Counted from the stretch's first letter, positions 8,014 to 17,044 are shown. The stretch is 64,000 nucleotides of DNA from Duganella flavida (GCF_009857445.1 NZ_WWCN01000013.1:160590-224589); one strand, 5' to 3'. The notes: a model not told the origin generated them from the letters alone. Numbers and translations: made by a program.

Positions 8014-8071
8014 CGGGGTCAGTTCTGCCATTGGTACACGAGCTCATGTACCAATGGCAGAACTGACCCCG
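8014..8071. repeat. Perfect 25-bp inverted repeat (hairpin) after the phasin gene
   Basis: The arm 8014-8038 (beginning CGGGGTCAGTTCTGCC) is the exact reverse complement of 8047-8071 (ending GGCAGAACTGACCCCG). The 8-nt loop CGAGCTCA itself contains the palindrome GAGCTC. It is longer and more perfect than an ordinary terminator and has only a weak T-run after it. GGGGTCAG-type ends recall dispersed REP/REPIN-like repeats, but no second copy is seen in this window. It may also end phasin transcription. Confidence 0.9.
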
Positions 8072-8148
8072 AAATTTTGCTGTACCGGCGAGGGCGAACG
8101 CGATACACTGTACATAAATACAGTTAATCGTCGTTCGTCCCCGCTGCA

Positions 8149-9789
8149 ATGATCAAAGTTCTCGACAATCCGTTCTACTATCTGGAGAATTTTCACCAGG
8201 TGCTGGTGTGGATAGCCGAACGCTACGACGATCTGCTCACTCCCGAAGAACGCCACTTCCTCACCGTATTCCCTTCGCTGCCACAAGCTTCGCGTGCGCT
8301 GTTCGTGCGCATGGTGATGCGCAAAGGCACCGTGTTCCGCGCCAGTAAATTGGTGTATGCCGAAATCGGCAGCACGCATGAGGCGGCGCGCCCGCTGGCC
8401 GAGCTCGGCCTAATCGCAGAAGATCCGCAACTGGGGCTGGACGCCTTGTTCGACCTGCTGCAAAAACCGGAAATCGCCAAAGTCTTCAAGCTGGCAACGC
8501 ACGTCAAGCACCTGCGCAAGGCAGAGCAACTGGAAGCACTACGCGAAGAGTACGACGCCGAGCACCGCTTCTCCGCCTGGTACGCCAATTCGGGCGACCA
8601 TGTCTACCGCAATCTCACGCAAGAGCTGTGCGACCGCCTGCGCCTCATCTTCTTCGGCAACTACCATCAGGACTGGACTGACTTCGTGCTGTCCGACCTT
8701 GGCATTTACCAATACGAAAAGGTCGAGTTCTCGCCGGCCGCGCGCGGCTTCCGCAGCCGCCGCGACATCGATGATTTCCTCACCCTGCGCCAGTGCCACG
8801 AGCGCTTTGCCGAAGGTGAAGAACCGGCCGCCGTCATTGCCGACCTGCCGCCCTGCGCGCCCGACAACGAATGGCTGCGCAGCCGCCGCAACAAGCTGAT
8901 TTTCGCCATCGCCCAGCACGTGGAAAAGCAGTCCGACTGGCCGGCCGCCTACGCGCTGTACGCCGATTGCGACTATCCCGGCGCCCGCGCCCGCGCCATC
9001 CGCGTGCTGGAAAAAAACCAGCAGCCGCGCGAGGCTTTCGATTTACTGCAAGCCGCCATGCAAGCACCGGAGAGCGAGGCCGAACGCCAGCAGCTGCTGC
9101 GCATGGCGCCGCGCCTCGCGCGCAAGCTCGGTCACGCCAAGCCGCCGCCGGTGCTGCTGGCGCAGGCCGAGCGCATCGACCTGAATCTGCCGCCGCCGCA
9201 GGAAGACTACTACGTCGAATTCGTGGTGCGCGACCATCTGCACAGCGACGACGCGCCGGTCTACTACGTCGAGAACTCGCTGATGAATTCCCTGTTTGGC
9301 CTGCTGTGCTGGGATGCGGTGTTCTCGCCGATACCGGGTGCGTTCTTCCATCCGTATCATCGCGGCCCGGCCGATTTGCACAGCGCCGACTTCCAGCGCC
9401 GCCGCGCGCAGCAGTTTGAACACGCGTTGTCGCAGCTGGATGGCGACGCATACCGCGCCACCATCCGCGCCAACTACGCGGCCAAGTATGGTATCCAGTC
9501 GCCCTTCCTGTACTGGGAAGCGATCAGCGAGGAGCTGCTGGAGATGGCGCTCGCTTGCATCCCGCCACAGCACCTGAAGCACGCGTTTGAACGCATCCTG
9601 CAGAACATCAAATCCAACCGCAGCGGCTTCCCCGACCTGATCCAGTTCTGGCCGGCCGAGCGCCGCTACAATATGATCGAAGTAAAAGGCCCCGGCGACC
9701 GCCTGCAGGACAACCAGCTGCGCTGGATCGAGTACTGCGCAGAGCACCAGATGCCGGTTTCGGTCTGCTATTTGCAGTGGGCAGCATGA
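8149..9789 (+). CDS. FAN1-type structure-specific nuclease (VRR-NUC domain)
   Basis: A 546-residue bacterial homologue of Fanconi-associated nuclease 1. The N-terminal two-thirds is helical (SAP/TPR-like regions, about 1-430). The C-terminal VRR-NUC domain (about 440-546) contains SGFPDLIQFW and MIEVKGPGDRLQDNQ, giving the PD-(D/E)xK residues D496, E511 and K513, as in human FAN1. FAN1 incises branched DNA and helps repair interstrand crosslinks. The stop overlaps the start of the helicase gene (ATGA), so the two are translationally coupled. The partner's nuclease and helicase domains suggest a joint unwinding and incision machine. Function is inferred from the family; residue conservation is directly visible. 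Confidence 0.9.
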   Translation: MIKVLDNPFYYLENFHQVLVWIAERYDDLLTPEERHFLTVFPSLPQASRALFVRMVMRKGTVFRASKLVYAEIGSTHEAARPLAELGLIAEDPQLGLDALFDLLQKPEIAKVFKLATHVKHLRKAEQLEALREEYDAEHRFSAWYANSGDHVYRNLTQELCDRLRLIFFGNYHQDWTDFVLSDLGIYQYEKVEFSPAARGFRSRRDIDDFLTLRQCHERFAEGEEPAAVIADLPPCAPDNEWLRSRRNKLIFAIAQHVEKQSDWPAAYALYADCDYPGARARAIRVLEKNQQPREAFDLLQAAMQAPESEAERQQLLRMAPRLARKLGHAKPPPVLLAQAERIDLNLPPPQEDYYVEFVVRDHLHSDDAPVYYVENSLMNSLFGLLCWDAVFSPIPGAFFHPYHRGPADLHSADFQRRRAQQFEHALSQLDGDAYRATIRANYAAKYGIQSPFLYWEAISEELLEMALACIPPQHLKHAFERILQNIKSNRSGFPDLIQFWPAERRYNMIEVKGPGDRLQDNQLRWIEYCAEHQMPVSVCYLQWAA

Positions 9790-12077
9790 AGTACAACGTA
9801 GCAGTGCGCGCCCTCTGTGAGTTCACCGCCAAAACCGGCGACCTCGATCTGCGCTTCACGCCCTCGCCCACCGCGCAGGAAGGCATCGCCGGTCACGGCG
9901 TGGTCACCTCGCGCCGCGATGACGATTACCAGACCGAGATCGCGTTGTCCGGCGACTTCGGCCCGCTGCACGTGCGCGGCCGCGCCGACGGCTACGACAT
10001 CCGCACCAACCGCCTCGAAGAAATCAAAACCTATCGCGGCGACTTGAAGAAAATGCCGGACAACCAGCGCGCGCTGCACTGGGCGCAGGTCAAGATTTAC
10101 GGCCACCTGCTGTGCCAGGACCAGGGTCTGGAAAAAATCCGCCTCGCGCTGGTCTACTTCGACATCGGCAGCCAGAAAGAAACCGTGCTGCACGAAGACC
10201 ACACGGCGGCCGGTCTGCAAGCCTACTTCGAACAGCAATGCACGCTGTTCCTGCAATGGGCACAGCAAGAGATGGCGCACCGCGCGGAGCGCGACCAGCA
10301 ACTGAAGGTGATGCGCTTCCCCTACGGCGACTTCCGCCCCGGCCAGCGCCAACTAGCGGAAGCCATGTACCGCGCCAGCAACCGCAAGGTATGTCTGCTG
10401 GCGCAAGCGCCTACCGGCATCGGCAAAACCGTCGGCAGCCTGTTCCCGATGCTAAAAGCCAGCGCCGAACATGGCGTCGATAAAATTTTCTTCCTCGCTG
10501 CGAAAACCTCGGGGCGTCAAATGGCGCTCGATGCGGTGGACCTGATCCGCGAAGGCGCGCCGCTGCTGCCACTGCGCACGCTGGAACTAGCAGCGAAGAG
10601 CACCGCCTGCGTCAATCCGGACAAGGCCTGCCACGGCGATTCCTGCCCGCTGGCGAAAGGCTTCTACGACCGCCTGCCGGCGGCGCGCGAATCCGCGCTG
10701 GCGATCATGGCGCCATCGTCAAATGGTGGCGCACCGCCGACGCTGGATCGCGACACGCTACGTGCGATCGCCCTCGCCCACAATGTCTGCCCCTACTATT
10801 TGAGCAGCGAGTTGGCGCGCTGGTGCGACATCGTCATCGGTGACTACAACTACTACTTCGACGGCAGCGCCATGCTGTACAGCCTCACGCAGCTGAACGA
10901 CTGGAAGGTCAACGTGCTGGTGGACGAGGCCCACAACATGGTCTCGCGCGCCCGCAAGATGTATTCGGCCGACATGGAGCACGACAGCCTGCGCCTGCTG
11001 CGCAAGATCGCCCCGGAGGAATTGAAAAAACCGCTGGAGCGCGTGCATAAGCAATGGAACCAGCTGGAGAAAGACCAGGCGGCCGAGTACCAGTCCTATG
11101 CCGAGCTGCCGGAAAAATTCATGGGCGCGTTGCAGACCGCATCGACCGCCATCTCCGACTACATGGCCGACCATCCGGGCTACGTGGAGCCGGACCTGCA
11201 AAGCTTCTACTTCAACGCGCTGATGTTCGCGCGACTGGCGGAAAGCTTTGGCGACCACGCGCTATTCGATATCGAGAAGGCGCCGGGCGCGCGCGCCAGC
11301 AATAGCAACTCGGTGCTCTGCATCCGCAACATCGTACCGGCCCCGTATCTAAAGCCGCGCTTTGAAAGCACGCACACCACGGCGCTGTTCTCGGCCACCC
11401 TGAGCCCATGGAACTACTTCGGCGACATGCTCGGCATGCCGGATACCACCGCGTGGGTGGACGTGGAGTCGCCATTCGTGGCGGAGCAGTTGTCGGTGCA
11501 GGTGGCGAAGCATATTTCGACGCGCTACCAACACCGCCAGCAATCTCTGAAGCCCATCGCGGACCTGATGGGCAAGCAGTACGCACAACAGCGCGGCAAC
11601 TACCTCGCCTTCTTCAGCAGTTTCGATTACATGGAAAAGGCGGCCAACCAGTTCAGCGAGCTGCATCCGGAGGTGCCAACGTGGCGGCAATCGCGCCGCA
11701 TGGATGAAGCGGAGCGCGCGCACTTCCTTGATCGCTTTACGCTCGACAGCGAAGGCATCGGCTTCGCTGTGCTGGGCGGCTCGTTCGGCGAAGGCGTGGA
11801 CTTGCCGGGCGCACGCCTGATCGGCGCTTTCGTCGCCACGCTGGGCCTACCGCAAATCAATCCGGTCAACGAGCAGATACGCCAGCGCATGGAGACCATC
11901 TTCGGCGCAGGCTACGACTACACCTACACCTATCCCGGCATGCAGAAGGTGGTGCAGGCGGCCGGCCGCGTGATACGCACGCAGTCCGACAAAGGCACGG
12001 TCTACCTGATCGACGACCGCTTTGGCCGTCCGGAAATCCAGGAGCTGATGCCCAGCTGGTGGCGCATCGAAGGCTAG
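9786..12077 (+). CDS. XPD/DinG-like Fe-S helicase with N-terminal PD-(D/E)XK domain
   Basis: 763 residues from ATG 9786, which overlaps the FAN1 stop by 4 nt. A GTG at 9777 is a weaker alternative. Residues about 1-150 form a RecB/Cas4-like nuclease domain with VRGRADGYD, LEEIKTYRG and QVKIYGHLL. The helicase follows: Walker A APTGIGKT, an Fe-S cluster insertion with cysteines in CVNPDKACHGDSC and NVCPYY, and the Walker B/DEAH box VLVDEAHNM. C-terminal motifs are FSATLSPWNYF, GSFGEGVDLPG and QAAGRVIRTQSDKG. This gives a 5'-3' DNA helicase (superfamily 2, XPD/DinG type) fused to a nuclease-like module. Pairing with a VRR-NUC protein is a recurrent bacterial gene neighbourhood and points to crosslink or branched-DNA repair. 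Confidence 0.9.
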   Translation: MKYNVAVRALCEFTAKTGDLDLRFTPSPTAQEGIAGHGVVTSRRDDDYQTEIALSGDFGPLHVRGRADGYDIRTNRLEEIKTYRGDLKKMPDNQRALHWAQVKIYGHLLCQDQGLEKIRLALVYFDIGSQKETVLHEDHTAAGLQAYFEQQCTLFLQWAQQEMAHRAERDQQLKVMRFPYGDFRPGQRQLAEAMYRASNRKVCLLAQAPTGIGKTVGSLFPMLKASAEHGVDKIFFLAAKTSGRQMALDAVDLIREGAPLLPLRTLELAAKSTACVNPDKACHGDSCPLAKGFYDRLPAARESALAIMAPSSNGGAPPTLDRDTLRAIALAHNVCPYYLSSELARWCDIVIGDYNYYFDGSAMLYSLTQLNDWKVNVLVDEAHNMVSRARKMYSADMEHDSLRLLRKIAPEELKKPLERVHKQWNQLEKDQAAEYQSYAELPEKFMGALQTASTAISDYMADHPGYVEPDLQSFYFNALMFARLAESFGDHALFDIEKAPGARASNSNSVLCIRNIVPAPYLKPRFESTHTTALFSATLSPWNYFGDMLGMPDTTAWVDVESPFVAEQLSVQVAKHISTRYQHRQQSLKPIADLMGKQYAQQRGNYLAFFSSFDYMEKAANQFSELHPEVPTWRQSRRMDEAERAHFLDRFTLDSEGIGFAVLGGSFGEGVDLPGARLIGAFVATLGLPQINPVNEQIRQRMETIFGAGYDYTYTYPGMQKVVQAAGRVIRTQSDKGTVYLIDDRFGRPEIQELMPSWWRIEG

Positions 12078-13258
12078 ATCAGGCCCCACACGCGGCAGGC
12101 GAAGTAAGTAGCGCCGTGGCGGGTGTTGATCAAGTCCCGGAAGATGGCGTTCAAGGCACGACCTTCCGGCGTTGGCCGCATCACCGCGACCTGCGCACGC
12201 GACCAATCGAGGACCCGAACGCCGACCGGATGGCGCTCCGCCTGGTAGCTATCCAGCAGGCCGTCCGGCGCTTCGTTGTGAATGGTGGCCGCGAGCTTCC
12301 AGCCCAAGTTCATGGCGTCGCCGATGCCGAGGTTCAGGCCTTGCCCGCCCAGCGGTGCGTGAATATGCGCCGCGTCACCGGCCAGCAGGATGCGGCCATT
12401 GCGGTAGCTGGTGGCTTGCCGCGCACGGTCAGTCCACGTGGTGGCAACGTGCAGCGCGCCGATGGCGACGTTGACGCCTGAGATGCGGCGCAAGACCGCC
12501 TGCAAGTGGTCGCGCGTAACCGGTTCGCCGGTCTGGTGGAAGGCGCCGCCATCAAAGTCCTGCAGGTTGAGATAGCCCGGCTGCGATTGGAAGTACATGC
12601 CGCGCTCTGTCACCACACGGCCGCGAGCAAGCAACTCGGCATCGACCAGGTCCACCTTGGCGGAGTAGCCGGTGAATTCAGGCTCAGTGCCCGCGAACTC
12701 AAATCCGCCCTGCTTGCGCACCACGCTGCGCGCACCATCGCAGCCGACCAGCCAAGCTGCACGTGCCGTCCGCTGCTGCCCGGCCATGGATGCGGTCACG
12801 CTCACGCCGTCGGCATCCTGCGCCACATCGGTGATGCCTGCGCCGCGCCGGATCTCTACGCCCAGCGATAGCGCGCGGCGCGTCAACACCTGTTCCAGTT
12901 CCGCCATCTCGGACAGCAGGCTGTATGGCAAACCTTGCGGCCAGCCGGAGGTATCGATGTTGTCATGCTCGAACTGGATGCCGGCGAAGTGGCCGGCTTG
13001 TTTGGTGCGCGTGCCGGTGAAGGGATTCTGCAAGCGCTTGGGCACTTCCATTTCCTCCAGCAGCCCGCGCCGGTGCAGCGCTTCAATCGACGGCGCATTC
13101 AAGCCGCGTATGCCGAACGGCAGCTGCTTCAATAGTGAGTGCGGATCGTCCGATTTTTCAAGGATGAGGACCGAGCATTTGGCCAGCGCCAGCTCGCAAG
13201 CGAGCAACAGGCCTACCGGTCCAGCGCCTGCAATGATTACGTGATGTGGTGTGTTCAT
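12074..13258 (-). CDS. FAD-dependent aromatic monooxygenase, C-terminally truncated
   Basis: 394 residues from ATG 13258; an in-frame ATG at 13309 would overlap the upstream AraC gene. A PheA/TfdB/Rox-type flavoprotein hydroxylase: IIAGAGPVGLLLACELA (FAD ADP-binding), VGCDGARSVVR (the DG motif) and LLAGDAAHIHAPLGGQGLN (the GD motif) are all intact. The chain stops right after ATYFACRVWG with LI-stop. Family members usually continue with a segment like SLRYD...HPLVGR and a thioredoxin-like C-terminal domain of roughly 90-100 residues, which is absent here. The stop overlaps the last bases of the convergent helicase gene, so a deletion probably fused the two gene ends. It may be inactive or retain partial function. 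Substrate unknown. Confidence 0.8.
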   Translation of the reverse strand: MNTPHHVIIAGAGPVGLLLACELALAKCSVLILEKSDDPHSLLKQLPFGIRGLNAPSIEALHRRGLLEEMEVPKRLQNPFTGTRTKQAGHFAGIQFEHDNIDTSGWPQGLPYSLLSEMAELEQVLTRRALSLGVEIRRGAGITDVAQDADGVSVTASMAGQQRTARAAWLVGCDGARSVVRKQGGFEFAGTEPEFTGYSAKVDLVDAELLARGRVVTERGMYFQSQPGYLNLQDFDGGAFHQTGEPVTRDHLQAVLRRISGVNVAIGALHVATTWTDRARQATSYRNGRILLAGDAAHIHAPLGGQGLNLGIGDAMNLGWKLAATIHNEAPDGLLDSYQAERHPVGVRVLDWSRAQVAVMRPTPEGRALNAIFRDLINTRHGATYFACRVWGLI

Positions 13259-13274
13259 GCCCCGCAGTCTAGGG

Positions 13275-14075
13275 CTAGTCTCCGGCAGGGGCTTGTACAA
13301 ATGCGACAATCTCTTTGCTGGCGGCTTGCACCTTGGCCTTGCGCGCGAAGGCAGCCGGCGTCGCGCCGCTGTATCGTTTGAACTCGCGGCTTAAATGCGA
13401 TTGATCGGTGTATCCCAGCTCTTGCGCCAGCGCGGCAAGGTTGACCTGCGGAGTATGCCACAAGCGATTCCGCACCTGCTCGAAGCGCATCAGGCCCGAG
13501 ACATCTTTCACCGTATGCCCGGACGACTGCTTGAACTTGCGCTCCAGCGTGCGCACCGTTGCATGCGCAGCTGCAGCGACCTCGCTCACTGGCATCGCAC
13601 CGCCCGCTCCGCGCATCGCCTCACCGGCTTTGAACAGCGTGCTGTCCAGCGCCAGCTGCGGCCGGAAATGGCGCTGCAGCTCGTCCAGCGCCGCACCGAT
13701 ATCGCCGGCCTGCACGTGCCGCGCCATCAGAGGCTGCAACTGCGCGATCGGATGCTCGAACGTTTGCACACCATGCTTACCGGACGGCAGGCCAAGCAAA
13801 TCAAACACCGTCCACGGATAGCAGCGGATGCCGATAATGTCCAGCCGCCCCGCCGCCGCAAACAACACCGGCTGGTTCAATAAGCCCATCATGAAGGGCG
13901 ACGGCAGCGCCACGCCATCGCGAATCACGCTACCGAAGCTGAAGATGATTTCCGCATACCCGTCCGGCAGCACCTCAAAGCTTGCAGGCTGCTCGCCGAA
14001 GTCCCAGCGGTTATGCCAGAAGCACTTGATGGCTTCCCGCAGTTCCTCCGGCGGGTCAAACTCTTCGTGCAGCAT
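13275..14075 (-). CDS. AraC-family transcriptional regulator
   Basis: 266 residues. The N-terminal about 130 residues are of the type seen in DUF6597-containing AraC proteins (FEVLPDGYAEIIFSFG). The C-terminal AraC double helix-turn-helix (about 165-250) includes VRTLERKFKQSSGHTVKD and LAQELGYTDQSHLSREFKRYSGATP. The start codon overlaps the stop of the LytTR regulator (TAATG), so it is the fifth gene of the LiaI/LiaF-LytS/LytR operon. The truncated monooxygenase follows 16 nt later. It may regulate that monooxygenase or tune the operon; the inducer is unknown. Confidence 0.85.
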   Translation of the reverse strand: MLHEEFDPPEELREAIKCFWHNRWDFGEQPASFEVLPDGYAEIIFSFGSVIRDGVALPSPFMMGLLNQPVLFAAAGRLDIIGIRCYPWTVFDLLGLPSGKHGVQTFEHPIAQLQPLMARHVQAGDIGAALDELQRHFRPQLALDSTLFKAGEAMRGAGGAMPVSEVAAAAHATVRTLERKFKQSSGHTVKDVSGLMRFEQVRNRLWHTPQVNLAALAQELGYTDQSHLSREFKRYSGATPAAFARKAKVQAASKEIVAFVQAPAGD

Positions 14076-14806
14076 TATTGGATCACCGTGCGTATCTTCT
14101 GGTAGCCGCTGCGGCTGACCGGCAAGCGGCTGCCATCTTTCAACACCGCGACATGGCTATCCTTGGTGGCCTGCTCGATGCGGTCCACAAACGCGATGTT
14201 GACGATGTACGATCGATGAATGCGCAGAAACTGCTCGCCGTCCAGCTGCTCCTCCAGCTCCGACATGCGCTGGTTCTTCAGGTAGGACTTGCCCTCCGAC
14301 CGTATCTGCACATAGTCGTCCTGCGCCTCCACATGCTCGATCTTGTCGGCAGTGATAACGTGGACCTTGGCGCCGTCGCGTATCAGCACGCGGCCTATCG
14401 GTTTGTTGCGGCCCGTCGCCTCGCGCACCATCTTCTCCACCGCCTCGCCGCCGGCGCTGATATTGGCGCGCGCATGTGCCAGCGCCTGGTCGAAGCGCTG
14501 TTGGCTGAAAGGTTTGAGCAGATAATCGAGCGCGTGGAATTCAAACGCCTTGATCGCATACTGGTCGAATGCCGTGGCGAAGATATAGCGCGTCTTGCTG
14601 CCTGCCAGCTCGGCCACTTCAAAGCCATCCAGCTTGGGCATCTGGATATCCAAAAACACCAGGTCGGGCGACAGCTCTGTAATCGCCTTCACCGCCTCGA
14701 AGCCGTTGGCGCATTCGGCCACGACCTCGACGTCCGCATGCTCGGACAAGTATTCGCGCACCACGCCGCGCGCCAGCATTTCATCGTCCACGATGATGAT
14801 ACGCAT
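14075..14806 (-). CDS. LytTR-family response regulator (LytR/AlgR type)
   Basis: 243 residues: a receiver domain (about 1-120; IVDDE, phospho-acceptor D53 in VFLDIQMPKLDG, Lys in LLKPFS), then a LytTR DNA-binding domain (about 140-243; VHVITADKIEHVEAQDDYV, LEEQLDGEQFLRIHRSYIVN). LytTR domains bind direct repeats about 21 bp apart, and exactly such repeats lie upstream of the operon (17045-17077). The kinase gene ends 3 nt before this start. It is the cognate output of the LytS-like kinase and probably autoregulates the operon (inference). Confidence 0.92.
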   Translation of the reverse strand: MRIIIVDDEMLARGVVREYLSEHADVEVVAECANGFEAVKAITELSPDLVFLDIQMPKLDGFEVAELAGSKTRYIFATAFDQYAIKAFEFHALDYLLKPFSQQRFDQALAHARANISAGGEAVEKMVREATGRNKPIGRVLIRDGAKVHVITADKIEHVEAQDDYVQIRSEGKSYLKNQRMSELEEQLDGEQFLRIHRSYIVNIAFVDRIEQATKDSHVAVLKDGSRLPVSRSGYQKIRTVIQ

Positions 14807-14809
14807 ACC

Positions 14810-15889
14810 TCAATCCCCTTCTTCGCTCGTTTGCGCGGGCATTGTGATGTCCACGCCAAAGCTGTTCTCGTGCCGGCCCCACTGGATGCCAGCTTCGTGT
14901 TTGTAAGCCCCGGATAAACGCTGGCGCACGTTGGTCAGGCCGATACCGTGGCCCTCGCTGCGAATGGACGCCATGTCTTCGTCCACCGGATTGGCCACAC
15001 CGATGTGCAGCATCGAGCCGGCCCGCCGCGCGATGATGCGTATCGTACCGCCCTCCGGCATATTGCAGATGCCATGCTTGACGGCGTTTTCCACCAGCGG
15101 CTGGATGATCATCGGCGGCACCAGGCATTCCGCCGCACCTTCGCCGATTTCCTCTTCCACCAACAGGCGCTCGCCGAAACGTACCTGCTCGATGGCGAGG
15201 AAGTGCCGGATCAGCACCATCTCTTCACCTAGCGTTACTTTCTTGTGTGCCTCCATGCCGAGGCTCTGACGGAAGAAACTCGCCAATTCCAGCGTCATGC
15301 GCCGCGCCGATTTCGGATCCTGCGAGGTCAGCGCGCTGATGGAATTCAGGCTGTTGAACAGGAAGTGCGGATCGATCTGCGTGCGCAGCATGCGCAATTC
15401 GGCCTCCTGCGCCATCAGCAGCGATTCCAGCTCGCGCTGCTCGGCGTTCTTGGCCCGCACGAATTCAATCACCAGGTAATGCAGCGCCACCGCAAAGCCA
15501 TACAGCAGCACGCCCAGCACCACAATCAACACCGACAGCTGCGGCGTGATGACGATGCCGCTCCATCCCACGCCCAACAACAGGCAAACGCTGTTCCATA
15601 CATTCCCTATAATCAGCCACAGAAAACCCAGCACTATGGCCGCGAGAGCCAGCACCATCGCCGTCGGCGCGGCGCCGCGTGTGCCCAGTGGGTAGGCGCG
15701 ACACAAGTAGTAAGCCGAATAGCCAGCGGCAAAGGCGTACCACAGATTCATGGGAATCGCGAACAGCATGGCGTTAGCCAGCGGCGTCTCGCTGGCAAGC
15801 GACACCACGCCGCCCAATGCACAACCGAGGAACAGCCATACCAGCAGGTAGATGACGGTCCCTCGGCGAGTGGCGGAAATCTCCTGCAT
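14810..15889 (-). CDS. LytS/YehU-type membrane sensor histidine kinase
   Basis: 359 residues. The N-terminal about 145 residues are four or five membrane helices without a large periplasmic loop. They are followed by a coiled linker and a His_kinase domain: IDPHFLFNSLNSI (phospho-acceptor H175), then a HATPase region with QPLVENAVKHGI and GHGIGLTNVRQRL. The start overlaps the LiaF-like stop (TGATG). Intramembrane sensing together with LiaI/LiaF-like neighbours resembles cell-envelope stress modules of Gram-positive bacteria, rebuilt with a LytTR regulator. The ligand is unknown; the operon suggests the membrane proteins control the kinase. Confidence 0.9.
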   Translation of the reverse strand: MQEISATRRGTVIYLLVWLFLGCALGGVVSLASETPLANAMLFAIPMNLWYAFAAGYSAYYLCRAYPLGTRGAAPTAMVLALAAIVLGFLWLIIGNVWNSVCLLLGVGWSGIVITPQLSVLIVVLGVLLYGFAVALHYLVIEFVRAKNAEQRELESLLMAQEAELRMLRTQIDPHFLFNSLNSISALTSQDPKSARRMTLELASFFRQSLGMEAHKKVTLGEEMVLIRHFLAIEQVRFGERLLVEEEIGEGAAECLVPPMIIQPLVENAVKHGICNMPEGGTIRIIARRAGSMLHIGVANPVDEDMASIRSEGHGIGLTNVRQRLSGAYKHEAGIQWGRHENSFGVDITMPAQTSEEGD

Positions 15890-16605
15890 CAGTTACGCAC
15901 TTCCAGTCCACCCATGATGACGTAGCCGCGTACGATCAGGCGCTTACCGGAACCGGGGCCCGTGACCGGCACGGTCTTTTCCTCAAAGCCGCCCATGATC
16001 GGCGTGCCGTCGAATACCACGGTCCAATCGATCGGCACCTTAATGGTGATGCCGCCGCACATCACGAACACGTTCAGCACTGCGTCGCCGTTGATCGAGG
16101 ACTGGCGCAGGTCCAGGTCACAGCCACCCATGATGGAGGTGATCTCGCCGCCGCGGAAGTCCGGCGTGGTGATGCGATGTTTGAAGCCGCCCATGATGGC
16201 GGTGTAGTTAATCAGCGAATCGGCTTCCGATTTATCCAGCGGGCCAGGCGGCTGCTGTTCCAGCGCGGTGCGGTTGGCGTTCGACTTGAATACCACGGCG
16301 ACGCCGGCGCCAATCAGGACCAGCGGCCACAGGGTGTTCCAGCCGATGTTAATCAGGCCCATTTCCTTCAGCATGAACACACTGCCCACCGCCACCATCC
16401 CACCACCGATGATGATGCCCGACTGGGTGCGGGTTTGCAGCACTTTCAAAATACCGGCGGCGATCAGGATGGTCGGCAGGATGTGGATGCGCAGGTCAAG
16501 ATCCAGCCAGCCGAGATTATCGAGCAAGAACAGCATGCCAACGCCAATCACAATCAGTCCGATAACCATCTGCGTGGCGGGATTACGGTCGCGGCGGGTT
16601 TTCAT
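15889..16605 (-). CDS. LiaF-like (cell-wall-active antibiotics response) membrane protein
   Basis: 238 residues. The N-terminal half has about four short hydrophobic segments of the LiaI-LiaF type (VIGLIVIGVGMLFLLDNLGW; ILPTILIAAGILKVLQ). The C-terminal half (about 125-238) is a repetitive beta domain with four IMGG motifs (TAIMGGFK, TSIMGGCD, TPIMGGFE, YVIMGGLE), the signature of the LiaF/VraT C-terminal domain. RBS AAGGAG precedes ATG 16605, which overlaps the preceding gene by 4 nt. In Firmicutes, LiaF restrains a kinase that answers wall-active agents. Here it likely modulates the LytS-like kinase (inference from context). Confidence 0.85.
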   Translation of the reverse strand: MKTRRDRNPATQMVIGLIVIGVGMLFLLDNLGWLDLDLRIHILPTILIAAGILKVLQTRTQSGIIIGGGMVAVGSVFMLKEMGLINIGWNTLWPLVLIGAGVAVVFKSNANRTALEQQPPGPLDKSEADSLINYTAIMGGFKHRITTPDFRGGEITSIMGGCDLDLRQSSINGDAVLNVFVMCGGITIKVPIDWTVVFDGTPIMGGFEEKTVPVTGPGSGKRLIVRGYVIMGGLEVRN

Positions 16606-16979
16606 GCTTGCTCCTTGATCGATGCGAAAATATTATCCAGCAAAGGGCGCAGCAGCAGGCCCAGCCCCCAGGCGACCAGCAGCGCCGGCCAGGTTTCGCC
16701 GAAGCCCCAGCCCCAGATGCGGTTGAACGAAACATACCACCAGCCGGCGAAGAAGATCTCCCAGAATCCATTCAGGAGATAACGCGGGTTGGTCGGCGGG
16801 ATGATTTTGGTGATGCCGCTGATGACCAGCAGCCAAGGCCAGTAGCGCCATACCTGCGCCAGGTCGAAGTCCCAGTCCAGCAGGTCGATACGCTCCAGTA
16901 GCACGATGGTGCCGACGGCGATCAGCGCCAGTCCCCACACCAGCTGTTTGCGCCACTGGTAGGCAGTTTGTACGTTCAT
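16602..16979 (-). CDS. LiaI-like small membrane protein (DUF5668-type)
   Basis: 125 residues with four hydrophobic segments: LVWGLALIAVGTIVLLERIDLL, WPWLLVISGITKII, WEIFFAGWWYVSF and WPALLVAWGLGLLLRPLLD. It resembles the N-terminal domain of the LiaF-like protein encoded next, suggesting they arose by duplication and may pair in the membrane. It is the first gene of the operon and overlaps the next by ATGA. The 5' region (16980-17095) carries direct repeats suited to the operon's own LytTR regulator. Confidence 0.75.
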   Translation of the reverse strand: MNVQTAYQWRKQLVWGLALIAVGTIVLLERIDLLDWDFDLAQVWRYWPWLLVISGITKIIPPTNPRYLLNGFWEIFFAGWWYVSFNRIWGWGFGETWPALLVAWGLGLLLRPLLDNIFASIKEQA

Positions 16980-17044
16980 GTCAGTCCCCCAAGTCGGTAT
17001 GGATGTAACGATACCGGGGAACTGCTGGCGGGGATACCGCTATT

